Assembly: GCA_004764695.1 (NCBI GenBank)
Contig: SMSO01000035.1
Span: 2,664,001-2,728,000 of the forward strand
Direction: 5' to 3'
Source: Schizochytrium sp. TIO01
Taxonomy: Eukaryota > Sar > Bigyra > Thraustochytrida > Thraustochytriidae
DNA: 64,000 bases
This document shows positions 18,458 to 29,834 of this stretch, one piece after another. The notes beneath the pieces were generated by a model that saw only the letters and a list, made by a program, of their open reading frames with translations, did not search any database and was not told where the DNA came from. The position numbers and the translations under genes are program-made. How positions within the stretch are numbered: position 1 is the stretch's first letter; each line of letters starts with the position of its first letter.

Positions 18458-21400
18458 TCAGAACAAGGATGACGAGGTTTTAGTGAGATACTGTGTACGG
18501 GGCGCAACAATGGGATCGAGTTGAGGCAGATTCATGCGGTGCATTATCTGTTGTTTCTGTAATTGTGCTCGATGTGAAGGCTTAACTGGAAACTCGCGGG
18601 GACCTTGACGCTTCGACTTGGCAGCAAGCATCAGCATTTGCTGAGCGGCAGACATGTTTGCATTTGGATCTGGAGCCAGAAAGCGCTTGCGATCGTCAAC
18701 ATCACTGATATAGTTGAGGTTGTAACGATTTTTTGTTTTGGCATGAAGTATGTTGAAATTGTCAACCTCATCTAACTCACGGTCGCGTTCTGTGTCCTCC
18801 TTACGCTTCAGATTTTGTTGATCGATGTTGCTAAGCATTTTCATGTGTGGGGTATGGCTGTGAAAAGTTGACAACACATCGCTGAGATTTTTAGCGCGAT
18901 GAATAATCAAAGACTTCTTTCTTGCCCAGGACAAGACACTACCTAAAGACCATGGCCTGTTTTGACCAAACATACCAATTGCAGAGCCATCAAGTGTCCA
19001 AAGCATAAGAGTGCAATCAGTAGAAGATGTCACAATTAACTCAATAGAACCTTGCACGCCCTCTGACCAACGAATATACTGGATATTGGCTATTGCTTCC
19101 TGGTGGGCGCGCCATTTATGCAGTGGTGTGCTAAGCTTAAGGCCACTACCCTTCTTCAAAGTATTTAGATGCAATCCACGAAGGTCCCATACTTTGATTT
19201 CACCTTGTGTGTCACCTGAAAAGAGGTATGCATTTGTATCTGTATCTGTGGCTAGTGCGCCAATTGACTCTGGAGCTGCGCTTTGGGCATCAATTTCAAA
19301 GAGTAGTTTACCTTCGAGGTGGTCCCAAAATCGGATAAAGCCGTCTGCGCCAGATGATACAATACACTGTAGACGTTCAAGGAAGATTAGACCCTCAACC
19401 GCAAGCCGGTCAGGCTTGGGCAAATTCCGCATTTGTTCCCTTTTTTTATTCATTGCAGCTTCTTCCTGTATGCTACGTATTTCTTTCTCTTTAGCGAGGC
19501 CACCAAGTTCCGAAGCTCGACGGAACAAGAACTTTGAAGACTGTAAATCGGCTACAGCCGCCTTTTGACTTTGCGAGACACTTGACGGATCGCCAATAGT
19601 TGATTGACGAATGAGCTTTCGTAATGTTCCAATATCCTTTTCTTCTTCATCGTTTTGAACTTCCTTATTGCGATCGTCACTGCTACTAGAAAACTGCTCG
19701 AACAGAGAGCTTTTGGGTTTATCCACAGCTCTTGGGATGGCAGTTCGGCTACGAGGAGAAATTTTATCTTGGAGTGAAGCATTTTTGGAAGCTTTTGCCG
19801 GTTTTGATCTCTCATGGGTGAGTAAGGAATATAGCAGCTGTCGTCTTGCAGCACCTGCTATGTGGTGTTCAAAAGCACCTGGCTTCAATAGTCTTCGGGC
19901 AGCTGGAGAATGCCCAAGGCGGTATTTGAGAAAGCCGCTTGACAGCGACCAAGTGAGGATGCGTCCATCATCCCCCGCTGTAGCGATGGTGTTGTGTCCA
20001 CAGTAAATAACTCGATTAATATCATCGAGATGCGCTTTCTCAACATGCCTCGGTAAAGGAAGCGATAGGTCGTATTCGTTAATGTTAGAATCTTTTTGCT
20101 TCTCTGAGAAGAAGAAGACACGCCGGTCCCAGCCTGTTGCGACAATATAAGTATTTTCAACCGTAAAGCCATTGCCTTCCAAGACATCAGTGAAACAAGC
20201 AATTGATGTTATTTCTTGATCAGAAGAAGAAGGTGCGAGAAGCGGAGCTGCTTCACCTCCGCGTGTTTTGAGGAAATCGCCTAAACATGCACCTGTATTG
20301 AAATTCCAAACTTTGATAGAGCCATTATGTGATCCTGTAAATAATCGTCGTCCTCCTACGTCGAAACACATGCTAGTAACATGAGAATCGCCATGCGGGT
20401 GCAGAAACCGGAAATTCAGCCGTCCAGAGTAAACATCCCACACGTGTACCTCAAACGCAGCTGCGCTCACAAGTTGATGAAAACCGCTGTTGAAAAGAGC
20501 TTGTGTTACAGGAAATTGATGGCTCTTCTGCTCAGTTGGTATAATAACTTTTGCTTGACGGATATGTAAGGTACGGTTATAAAGGACAATGCGCTGTTTA
20601 CTTTCGTCGAATATCATACCTGAAAGTTTTTTCTCATCTGAACCGCCACAGTGAATGTACTGAGTACAGGAAAATGTAGTAAGGTCCCAAATGTGAACTT
20701 CGTTGCTTGTGTTCAAAGTGATGAGCTGGTGTTCTCTTTCATTGAGATGAACACTTTGGATTGGTGCGGTAACTTCCTCGGGGTTGTTGATTTCCTGCCC
20801 TATCGCGCATGTGTATGGGTTCCAGAAAAGAATACGTCGCTCAATTCCAGCGCTAGCAATAAGTTTGAGTCTAGGAATGAAGATAAAGTCGTAAACTGCT
20901 TTGGTATGGCAACAAAATGACCTTAAGATACGGCGCTTCTCGATATCAATTAGATGTATCGCGCCGTCGCTCCCGCAAGTCATTATGGCACCGATGTCTA
21001 CGTCAATTTTAAGCTGTGTAATGCGATCTTCGTGCGCTCGAAGCTGAAAATATCGATTTACGCCACGTGGTAGACGCACGCGACTAGGTATATCAATATT
21101 GGTATCAGCAAAATGCCATTGATTGGGTTCCAAATGCCAGATATGGACATATCCACTATCATCGGCTGAAACCAGCACTTCTTTAAACTCGCTAAGTGGT
21201 CCGTGATAATAGTCAAGTAAAACAGGGTTACTTGCAAGGGGATGTATCCTACCAACGCAATCGAAAGCCATGGTTGTTTCATAAAAGGCAATGGTGCGGT
21301 CTCCTGTAGCGAGAGCGAGCTTGCTCGATTGATGCATATAACAACAATCATTAATCCACGCCGGACCTGCTGCTCTAAAGTATTGGGTAGGGCATGGTGG

Positions 21401-22219
21401 CTCACGAGTGATGACTTTGGACTTTTTAGGTTTTCCACTCGGCTTTGACAAATTTAGGGTTTTAGCTTCACTTGCAGCCGCTGCAGCTGCTGCTCGACCC
21501 TCCCTCTCAGCTGCTGCCTTGCGCATGCTTTGAATTGGAACGGTAGGGTCATGCAGTACTGTGCGGATGTGTGTTAAATGATTAAAGCTTTGCCATAGTC
21601 TCACAGAGCCATCTTCGCTACAGGTGGCATAGGCTCCGAGAGCAGGGATGTTCCGGACGCGAATGATAGGTCGCGCATGATGCTGGTGATAGTTCTCGTG
21701 CGGTTCTTCAAAGTCTTGACTGATATATTCGCACTTGATGTCTTCCTTCTTCATGAGTTCTGTTCCTTTGTTTTCTAATAGCATATACTCTGTAAATTCG
21801 GGCCAATCGACCGAGCCATCAGAATTGGCGTCGATCTTCATAAATAGGCGTGTGAGCTGGTGCTGTGATAAATTATCTCCAAGAATATGTCCAAATGCCT
21901 TGACAAACTCGTCCATGTCAAGTCCACCCCCTCCGTCAACATCTGCAAGTTCGAACGCAATACGCAGCTCATGAAGCTTATCTAGACTGATCAAATCACT
22001 ACCACTAGATGAATATGCTTCTTCCAATACTGAAGATGCTGAGACCTGGCGTGCTAAAGGCGGAGGAGACCTGCGGCCATGCACGGGGCTAGCATTTTCG
22101 TCAAAGGTGTCGAGGTCGAGGTCCAGGTTCTCTGAGGAGTCAGGATCTCCTTTTCTACCGGCGGGAATAGGCACCGACACTGGTTTTACAGGTTTTTCAG
22201 AATTCTGCTCAGACGCCAT
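18458..22219 (-). CDS. EF-hand/WD40-repeat protein, WDR49/CFAP337 type
   Basis: A single-exon gene of 1,253 residues with an ATG at 22219. The first 75 residues are low in complexity. Two EF-hands follow: loop 93-104 (DVDGGGGLDMDE) and loop 130-141 (DANSDGSVDWPE). The second is fully canonical. WD40 repeats run from about residue 185 to 1090, enough for two propellers, with blades such as GSVRLWQS, GSIKVWNF and GRILTWSL. An Ala-rich run sits near 240-250, and a charged, Ser-rich linker of about 100 residues interrupts the second half. This matches WDR49/CFAP337, a ciliary doublet-associated family, though WDR64 is close. It is probably an axonemal calcium-sensing scaffold. It is the second such gene in the window. 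Confidence 0.8.
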   Translation of the reverse strand: MASEQNSEKPVKPVSVPIPAGRKGDPDSSENLDLDLDTFDENASPVHGRRSPPPLARQVSASSVLEEAYSSSGSDLISLDKLHELRIAFELADVDGGGGLDMDEFVKAFGHILGDNLSQHQLTRLFMKIDANSDGSVDWPEFTEYMLLENKGTELMKKEDIKCEYISQDFEEPHENYHQHHARPIIRVRNIPALGAYATCSEDGSVRLWQSFNHLTHIRTVLHDPTVPIQSMRKAAAEREGRAAAAAAASEAKTLNLSKPSGKPKKSKVITREPPCPTQYFRAAGPAWINDCCYMHQSSKLALATGDRTIAFYETTMAFDCVGRIHPLASNPVLLDYYHGPLSEFKEVLVSADDSGYVHIWHLEPNQWHFADTNIDIPSRVRLPRGVNRYFQLRAHEDRITQLKIDVDIGAIMTCGSDGAIHLIDIEKRRILRSFCCHTKAVYDFIFIPRLKLIASAGIERRILFWNPYTCAIGQEINNPEEVTAPIQSVHLNEREHQLITLNTSNEVHIWDLTTFSCTQYIHCGGSDEKKLSGMIFDESKQRIVLYNRTLHIRQAKVIIPTEQKSHQFPVTQALFNSGFHQLVSAAAFEVHVWDVYSGRLNFRFLHPHGDSHVTSMCFDVGGRRLFTGSHNGSIKVWNFNTGACLGDFLKTRGGEAAPLLAPSSSDQEITSIACFTDVLEGNGFTVENTYIVATGWDRRVFFFSEKQKDSNINEYDLSLPLPRHVEKAHLDDINRVIYCGHNTIATAGDDGRILTWSLSSGFLKYRLGHSPAARRLLKPGAFEHHIAGAARRQLLYSLLTHERSKPAKASKNASLQDKISPRSRTAIPRAVDKPKSSLFEQFSSSSDDRNKEVQNDEEEKDIGTLRKLIRQSTIGDPSSVSQSQKAAVADLQSSKFLFRRASELGGLAKEKEIRSIQEEAAMNKKREQMRNLPKPDRLAVEGLIFLERLQCIVSSGADGFIRFWDHLEGKLLFEIDAQSAAPESIGALATDTDTNAYLFSGDTQGEIKVWDLRGLHLNTLKKGSGLKLSTPLHKWRAHQEAIANIQYIRWSEGVQGSIELIVTSSTDCTLMLWTLDGSAIGMFGQNRPWSLGSVLSWARKKSLIIHRAKNLSDVLSTFHSHTPHMKMLSNIDQQNLKRKEDTERDRELDEVDNFNILHAKTKNRYNLNYISDVDDRKRFLAPDPNANMSAAQQMLMLAAKSKRQGPREFPVKPSHRAQLQKQQIMHRMNLPQLDPIVAPRTQYLTKTSSSLF

Positions 22220-23341
22220 GTCATCAATATCTGTAAATTTATGAGTTTGGGTGGCGGTTCTTCAACCCGGAATAAAGGATACGACTAAGCCCCTGCGTCG
22301 CGTCTAGGCAAACCTGTAAGCCAAACTCAGACGGTTTGACAGCCATGTAATTGATCTTTTACTCGAGCAGCTTTATGTCTTGTTGCGCAAGCCTTAGTGT
22401 TCACAGGCATGATGCAAGATAAACGAACCTACGCTTTTACTCTGTGCTAGCTTGAGTATTTAACAATCCCGCGCTTGAGCTCCGCGTTTCCTTTGATTGT
22501 GCGTTCCCATGTGCAGGTGTGCACTAAGGAAACCCGCACGTTCTCTCTGTGGGCTTACCTTTACAAAAGAAAAGAAAAGAAAAGAAAAAAAGTACCTCAG
22601 TTCCTATCTAGTTACACAAAGTTATTATCACCCCAGAGAATAGTATATTTATTTTTTAAAACAAAGATAGGGAATGCATTCTTGGTCCAGTTCAAGAGCT
22701 GTTTCTGGCATCCTGTACGCCTGGAACCTTCGCTTGGGACTTGGCTTCTAGATTCACTGCTTCAATATGTGGCATGATCTTGATGAAGTTTCTAAGTTTG
22801 GTGTCAGAAATAATAATTTAATTGTAGAAGAATCCTTATTTTGTCCATGCTTTGAGAGCGAGGTAATAAAAACCAGCACGCTTCAAAACCATAATCTTGA
22901 AGGAACCGTTTACGAGGGCGCGAAACATACAGGGCTACCGACAGTGCTTCGGGCTTGTGCTGACATATAAGGTGAAGCTTCAGGCGTGCGCTTGCTTGAT
23001 ACAGGGGCTATCGTAAATTCCCTACCCTATCTGTGTGTATCTCTTCATCGGAGATCTAGGCAAAAACGTCTCCTGGGAGAACCGTTCTTGAGTATTTCTA
23101 ACTTGAGCTTGAATGTCCCAACCAGAGACTGTGCCCACTCGTGAGTCAGCCTATGCTCTGTTCACTCTTTGAATGCATCAAGTGGATTAGGGCCTGATCT
23201 TAACAAGATCCCTATTAATTCGTCGCTCACCGTGACTATATATTGCTCGTACTTTTCGTGATGCGAAGAGACCTGAAGTTAAAGCCGCTCATAAAACAAG
23301 GATCTCGAGGCGTTTTTCACTGGCAGAAAACAGCAAGCACA
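22220..23341. promoter_or_regulatory. Divergent intergenic region, 1.1 kb
   Basis: This holds the upstream region of the WD40 gene and of the broken plus-strand gene. It contains an (AAAAG)n run at 22565-22591 and a TATATA box near 23238-23245, about 100 bp before the candidate ATG at 23342. The frames at 22475-22970 show no recognisable protein features. Confidence 0.4.
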
Positions 23342-25127
23342 ATGAAATCAGGTCATGAAGAAATCCAATTTCGAGTGAGACGAAGAAATCTTTTCGCAGT
23401 CTTCAGCAGCGGGTAAGTCAATCTCAGGATGCAGGAACAAGCCTGTATTTGAGTTCTGTCAGGGGCAGTGGTTTTGATTTGTGCGTGAATACCACTCGAG
23501 TTCAGCCAAACAGTCATAGGCGGACACGCGCTGCTTCATCTGAGAAGGTGCAAGGCGAAAAGCTGATCCAGTCACGAAGTCGCTCTTTGTCCGAATGCAT
23601 TGGCGAAAACAGAGATGCCGATGACGAACGGAAAAGATCACCTAAAGGAGGAGAATTAAGCGGAGGAAATCGTGTGGAACAAACAAGGCCCAACAGTTAC
23701 TTAAGTGCATCATCCAGAAAGAGATGGCGGGAGGGTTCAAGCAGCTCAAGGGGATGTGACAACGAGGATGACGCTGACACTAATCAACAAAGCAACCGAA
23801 CTTCTGCCGAAATTAACGCTAGACCCCTATCGGAATGCACAGCCTCAACAGCAGAGACATACATCACCATACGTACCAAAAGGCAAATTGTGGAAGATCA
23901 CATCAAGTGTACTTCAGCTCAAGTCACTAGCATTAGCTTTGATGCAATACGCCACTCAATATCCTGAAGAAGCAATCGCTGACTTTGCTTTAAATCAAAG
24001 CCTTCGAGATTTCGTCACGAAAATATCGTCAGCTTCTGCTTTCGATGATATGCTGCATCAGGGTTTGCCTCAAACAAATAGTGTACGAAAGCGTGCAGCC
24101 GTGGGTAAGAGCACTCAGCTTGGGGATGACCACCTGATTGCAAGCGAGACTGGACACAGCAACGCAGACGAGCAATACAAGCCGTTAGAATAATCAAGTT
24201 CATTACAGCCACAAAATCCAAGTCCTAAAAATGCAGCCATGCCTCTGCAAGCAAATATTGATGCACTTCCAACCGCAATAGAAAGCTGCCATGTCTCACA
24301 AGGCTATAGCCTACAAAACTTGTCTTTGGCATTTTCTTCATGTTCATTTGATAATAACATCACGAAAAGGAATGCTTGATCCATAACTGAATCTGTACAG
24401 CAACCAAAAACCTTTGATACACGTCACGAAGCAAAAATAAAGGACGATCAACCTACATCGTCCTCATCTTCTAAACACAGACAAATGAGCATAAGGACCC
24501 ATTCTAGCTTAACAGAATGGGCTTACAAAACTTCAAAAGTATTTGATGCCCAAGCCTCTGCAAATACAGCCTATTCAGGAGACACAGCAAGATCAACACA
24601 ATACTTAAAGCCAAATTCTTCTACGCCACAGATTACTGAACAATCTTCATTGCAAGATTTTTCAGATGTGGAGTATTCATTTGAATTGGCATCGACTAGA
24701 ACACCGAAGCCAGGGAGGACGTCTTGTTTGTCGGTGCGCATCGATGTCGACATGCCTAATAAGTATGGTGATGAAGGTGCAAAGAGAAATAAGAAAAAAA
24801 CACATCTAAATAGAATGAAAAGTCGACCAGGAGCAACGGATTCTGGAAGGAAATTCTATACAAGTTCAATCAATTGCAGAAGAAGTCAGAGACCTAGTGA
24901 GTGCTATCAAAGGCCAAACATGTTCACACGGGATAGGTTTTAGAGAGAGGAATGAGAATTGTAACGAATCAAATGATTCTCAGAAAGCCGATACTCAAAC
25001 TATCGCGGGTCGCTCCAACATCAATCTCACAGAGAATATCGGCAAAGTCCCAGTACAGGACGCAGAAAAAGGAAGGCCTGAGATTAACCCGGGTATGGGT
25101 TGTGTAATTGACGTTACAGACTTTTAA
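23342..25127 (+). pseudogene. Unrecognised hydrophilic protein gene, apparently broken
   Basis: A candidate first exon runs from the ATG at 23342 to a GTAAGT donor at 23413. Frame 1 is open to 23967. Frame 2 is open from about 23705 to 24943 except for two in-frame stops, TAA at 24191 and TGA near 24378, and it continues to read as protein on both sides of each. After about 24820 the sensible frame changes again, and a helix-like stretch (QSIAEEVRDLVSAIKGQ) leads to a stop at 25127. The encoded protein is Ser/Arg/Gln-rich, with one helical patch near 23890-24050. I do not recognise a family. Two stops and two frame changes fit a decaying gene. Unseen introns could explain some of them: one GTAAGA...CAG pair at 24105-24208 spans the TAA, but splicing there shifts the frame. 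A recent loss is likely, because the frames are still mostly open. Confidence 0.5.
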
Positions 25128-25358
25128 CAGAAGTTTTAGCCTCTAATACCGTTTACAATACGTGCTATCAGGGATAGTCTATCTGACTCCGATACCAAGA
25201 CATTTAAACTCGTCCAATATTAGCCGTGTTTGGTTTCGAAACAAATGATAAACCGCGCTTGTTATAAATTTTGCTATTCTTATGTTGCTTTGAAAAGATT
25301 CATCATGTAAGGGTTGGTCAAATTAATTTTTTCTACTCGAACTGATACGATTATATTA
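25128..25358. other. Convergent 3' intergenic region
   Basis: This short AT-rich stretch lies between the broken gene and the end of CSN3. Nothing further is seen. Confidence 0.4.
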
Positions 25359-27094
25359 TTATGTTGCAAAAGGCCGAGCAATATTCGCGGCCAAGTTCAT
25401 GAGCTGATGAACAAGGGGCTTTGAGGTTGAAACCTTAGTGTCGAGCTTATGCAGGTCCTCAAGGATTCGCTGAAGATCGCCCATCTGCATCTCAAGAGCT
25501 GTGGCATCACGCGCAGCTTGATCGGGGTGGGCTGGAAGCAATGTAACAATCCCAGTATCCTGGGCAATGCTGACTGGGAAATCGTCGGACTCGATAAGTT
25601 CCCAAAGCAAATCCTCAATATCTGCAATTGTGAGGGGTTTAACAGGCGCTGCAAATGTCTTGGTGGTAGCAGAAGGTGTTTCCTCAGTGTCTGTGTTATT
25701 GTCTTCGACATGTGGAGAAGGAGACTCGCCCATTGTCAAAGAATCTTGCATGATTGTTTCGCCTGTTGCTGCACCAGATCCAGCAACACCCACAGGTATC
25801 TGTGCTTCAGGTCCTTGGGATCTTCCTGGACGTAAAGAGCGAAGCTTTCCACTAGCGCCTGAAGCACCGGAGCTGTTTGACAATGTGCTCTTCTTACGAA
25901 TAGGAGGAGCCTCAAGTAAAGGAATGAAATCACTAGTATGTAAAGTCTTATAGATTCCACGAAGATCACGCATTCTCTGGCGTAGAAGTGCACGATCAAG
26001 CTGCTTTGCAAGTCCGAGATTGTTATCTCTAATGATATTTTGTTCAAATTGCAGAAGAGTGCTGCGAAGAAGCTGGCGTTCCCCTGTTTCAAAAGCGCGG
26101 GCGATCAAGGTATATTGGATAAGTTCTGGGATAGGTTCGTGACGAGCAAGGGCATTCTGTACCACACTAACAGTAGCAGCTGGCAACTTGGGTGCACATC
26201 CGCGTCCAATCAGAGAAGCAAGAACGAGGAGTTTGTATGAAGCAACGACGACGGCGCTGACATATTTTGCAGGTAGAGTGAGAACCATTTCCAAAGCAGT
26301 ACATGCTTCATCAAAGCGATGCAGGCCAACAAAGACACGACCGCTATAATAAAAGTATCGTTGGAGGTCCAATGGAGGGGTAAAGGGAAGTGCGGAGTAT
26401 GTAGGACTTTCTGCAATCATGGCTGCATCTCGATACTGCTTAGCTACAAGAGCAACCTGCAAATAATGCACGTGGGCCGGAGAAATGAAGCCAGGGTAGT
26501 TTTGTGATGAAAGAAGCATGACTCGGCGCACAGGGTCGAGTGCAACTGATGCGAGTAGCGTGCTAGACTTGACACAAAGGCAAATCCAGTTGGTGAGCAG
26601 CGCGAGCTCAGGAAGAGCAGATGATAGTTCTGCCTCCTGTGCACCATTGAGAAATTTGAGGCATACGTCCAAGTTGGTCTCGGTGGCAAGAATACTCTTG
26701 CTATTGTTAGTCTTGGAGAGTTCATCGTAGTATTTAAGGCTATTTTCATTTATATTCACGATAATTTGCCATTGTTTATTTTTGTACACGTGTAACCATT
26801 ACATTTGGTTCGAGTGTCAAGATAAAAAGCCATGCATAGATTTGACAAAGTTAGTTCACAGGTTTCCTCGATCATAGAACTGATCAATACATTACAGACA
26901 ACTTACATCACGAAAAGCATCGCAAGTGAGTTCTGCACATCATTCGCGGCAAGAGCCTCCAATAGCTCCTCTGTAGAGCATGACGAACGACGACGCCACT
27001 TTCGCAGCCAATCAAGGAGCTCTTCCAAGGCTTGGTTCCTGTCAAGGGTGCCTTCAAGCAGTAGATTGCTCACTCTGTCACGAAGTGATTCCAT
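25359..27094 (-). CDS. CSN3: COP9 signalosome subunit 3 (two exons)
   Basis: The predicted exons are 26907-27094 and 25359-26739. They join in frame to give 522 residues. The donor is GTAAGT and the acceptor ends in TAG; the intron is about 167 nt. Without splicing, exon 2 has no ATG start at its head. Exon 1 ends DVQNSLAMLFV, close to the animal CSN3 N-terminal helix. The central helical repeats match CSN3, including YYYSGRVFVGLHRFDEACTA and FIRDNNLGL-like IIRDNNLGLAKQL. The C-terminus matches the CSN3 PCI winged helix and tail (IEDLLWELIESDDFPVSI). The COP9 signalosome removes NEDD8 from cullins. An insert of roughly 100 Ser/Gly/Pro/Thr-rich residues sits just before the winged-helix part, making the protein longer than animal CSN3 (about 423). 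The acceptor choice is the least certain part. Confidence 0.87.
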
Positions 27095-29786
27095 TCTTGA
27101 AAGATACAGATTGTTATCTTATATCCCTCGCCTGAAACTGTCTTCAACTTCACAGTCTTGCTAGGCCAGGTCGCCACAAGGTTGCCTTCGATTAGTGCCT
27201 AGGGCCTAAGCAATAAAGATGATAGCGAAGGAAAGAAAAGACACTTGGGGTAAGACGGAGAGAGGGGGCTCTCAGCCGCTGGCGTCGTTATTGCTGGTAT
27301 CTATACCTTCTGCAAGGCGGATCCCCTCGCAGAAAGACACCCCAACGTTAACCGGGATACTTCACTTGCAACGTGAGGGATAATTTAGATAGCTTAGGGC
27401 TCAGAGCACGTCTCCGGGCACCTCTGTAGGTCCTCGGCAGCGCGCGAGAGCAAGACGATCTGCTTGCGGAGAAGATCGAAGCTTGGCGACTTTTTCTTTC
27501 CTTCAGCGAAGAAGAGATAGGAACACTATATCAAAGAACACCCCAATAAGAACATCGCAACCCCAGTTTGTTTTTGGGTTTCGCAAAGAAGGTGTGCGCG
27601 AAGGGTTTTATTGCATGGCAAGTTTATTCATTAGTGCTTACCTAATACATTGCCTAATTCCATCATCTTGTTGAGTGGAAATCATTCTCGGTGCTGCGAC
27701 ACTTAGAAGCAAATCGGTGGGAGTAGAATGATGCTGGATAAGGGATGCATATGGTGCACCTTAGCGTCGCGTGTGAGGTTGACGGAGATGGCCTTGCTAG
27801 CCACTCTCGGTTTGATTGCCAGCCAGAATAATAGTTGACTGATTGTTTTATTGAAGTGCTTCGTTTTCAAGTTACAGTAGAACATTTTATTAAAAAAAAA
27901 AAAGAAGAAGCTTACTCGACGACATCTCTTGAAAAGCTCTGCAATGGCGATTGACACACATACGCGCACGTACACACATGTCCACCTGGGCTGTGGCCAA
28001 TTGTTTGCTTGGTTGATGCGTGGCTGGTGTATTGAAGAATGTTTTTCTTGTGGAGCCCTTCGGCGTGAGCCATGCTTGGGACGAGTGAAACCTGAAACCA
28101 AGGCCTTGAAGCCTCAAGTTCACGTGCGTTTATTTACCATGTTCGGCAGTCTTTCGCGGCACGCGCAGCGATGCGGCCGATGGGGCCCTTCGTTTCTTTC
28201 TTTGAGCTTACTTCTGTTTGAAATAGTGTTGTCTAATTTACAACTATTCGTTAGGGAGAAAGAAATAAAAAAGGCCAGTAAGTTGGAAATCTTAATCAAA
28301 GAAATCTGAATAGAACGGTGATTCTAGCGCAAATCGCGGTGAGTCATGCACGTTCTTTTGGGTCGTGGCTGTGGCCAGTAGTTGTGGGCATTTCAAGCCA
28401 TTCAGCTGATACAACAATCGCTAAATTGCACGCGGTCGAGGACACGGTAGCGCTGAAGAATGGGGAAAAAAGTGTTTTCGGCACATCAGCATTATACGCC
28501 ATTTCAAGCGTGACTACTAGGGTAGAGGCTAGTGACGCTTATTGTGCCATCGTGGTGCATTCATTCATTCATTTTTTTCTTTCTTTCAAAAACTACTGGC
28601 CGGTGTTTCAATCAATCAATTAATCAATCAATTAATTCCAGTCCAACTTTTTCGAGAGCATGTCTCAGCAGCCCTAAATGACGTCGCTGATCTTCCGAGT
28701 CCCTCAGACTTCCTGCCAAGGTGGGAGTGATTCTCGTTCGTTACCAATCTAGCAAAGGATGAGGTAGCAGCTCAAGTATCTCTTCTAGAGCAGTGAGCTG
28801 TGGTTGGTGATTAGTGCCTATACTATTGCTAGGAAGTCAGTAAATCCTTTCGAAAAGGTAGTACTATTAGGTAATTTGAAAAAAGTTTAACAACACCACA
28901 GAAGTTGAAGAAATCCAAGCTGGTGGCATTCAAGTAAGTTTAAGTTCAAGTTCAAGTCCAAGCTCAGGTTATGTTTTTGGTTTGTTTTTCAGAGGATCCC
29001 GGGCTCAAAGCTTCGGCTGCGAAGTCTATCGTTGCTTGCAGTCTTTACGGTCGATCTTGGCGCTAATTTAAAGTCAAGTCAAGTATAGACTCGCCTTAAG
29101 CTGTAGACGTCTTCACTAATCTTGGTGAAACTTTCGAGAGAATGCACGGAAGATCTTCTCCTCCCCTTCTTCTTTAAGGCTGGAGCGTTTCAGGTTTTGC
29201 TGACAGACAGATGGATTGGATCAGACCATTGAAAGATCACTAAATAACTACCTACTAGTACGTAGTAGATGCACAATCTCATGGTAGGTTCTTTGAGCTC
29301 AGAAACTCAAGTGAACCTCTTGAGCTTTACCGCTGAGAAAGAACCAGGCTCGGGACAGCCGCCAAGTCAGCAACAAGCCTCTTGATTGACGGGGAAAGCG
29401 TCGGTGAGGGATCTCGGCATGGCCGACTCGAGCTTCAAGTTCGGAGCAATCTTGGACCTTGGAGGCATTGCTGGAGTGAGCAAGTGCGTGCTACTCTTGA
29501 GACGGTAAAAATAGAATACGCAGCTCACGGTACCTTGTTATACATAATCTGGGTAATTTTCAAGGCAGAACACAGCAAAGAACACGGGTTTGAGAAGAGC
29601 CAGGAAAATCCTTTCAAGCATATCGCTCCACGACACTTCCCTTTCTTTGCCTTGGAACCAAGCTTGGAACCAAGGCACCGACTGAGTGAATGTCCGGCTC
29701 GCTTGCTTTCCAAACAAACAAAGAGAATAAATCGCAAAAGCAAATCACATTCTATGGTCTCTGTTCTTTCTTTTGTTTTGTTTATA
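27095..29786. other. CSN3 upstream flank, then gene-free repeat-rich DNA
   Basis: The first few hundred bases are the CSN3 upstream region, with a GCCTAGGGCCTA word near 27198. Beyond 27.5 kb no protein-like frame is seen. Contents include an A-run at 27892-27903, (CATT)n at 28558-28573, (CAAT)n at 28609-28637, an AAGTTC-type run at 28935-28965 and a CTACTA/TAGTAG inverted repeat at 29252-29268. Confidence 0.5.
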
Positions 29787-29834
29787 AAAGGAAGGAAGGA
29801 AGGAAGGAAGGAAGGAAGGAAGGAAGGAAGGAAA
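29787..29834. repeat. (AAGG)n microsatellite, about 11 copies
   Basis: A near-perfect tetranucleotide array read directly from the sequence. It creates the Lys/Glu/Gly/Arg tail of one open frame and the FLPS tail of another, both spurious. Confidence 0.95.

Noticed and set aside
23342-25127. Alternative genetic code (stop codons read as amino acids)
   Set aside because: All other genes in the window use TAA, TAG or TGA as normal ends, and frame changes would still be unexplained.
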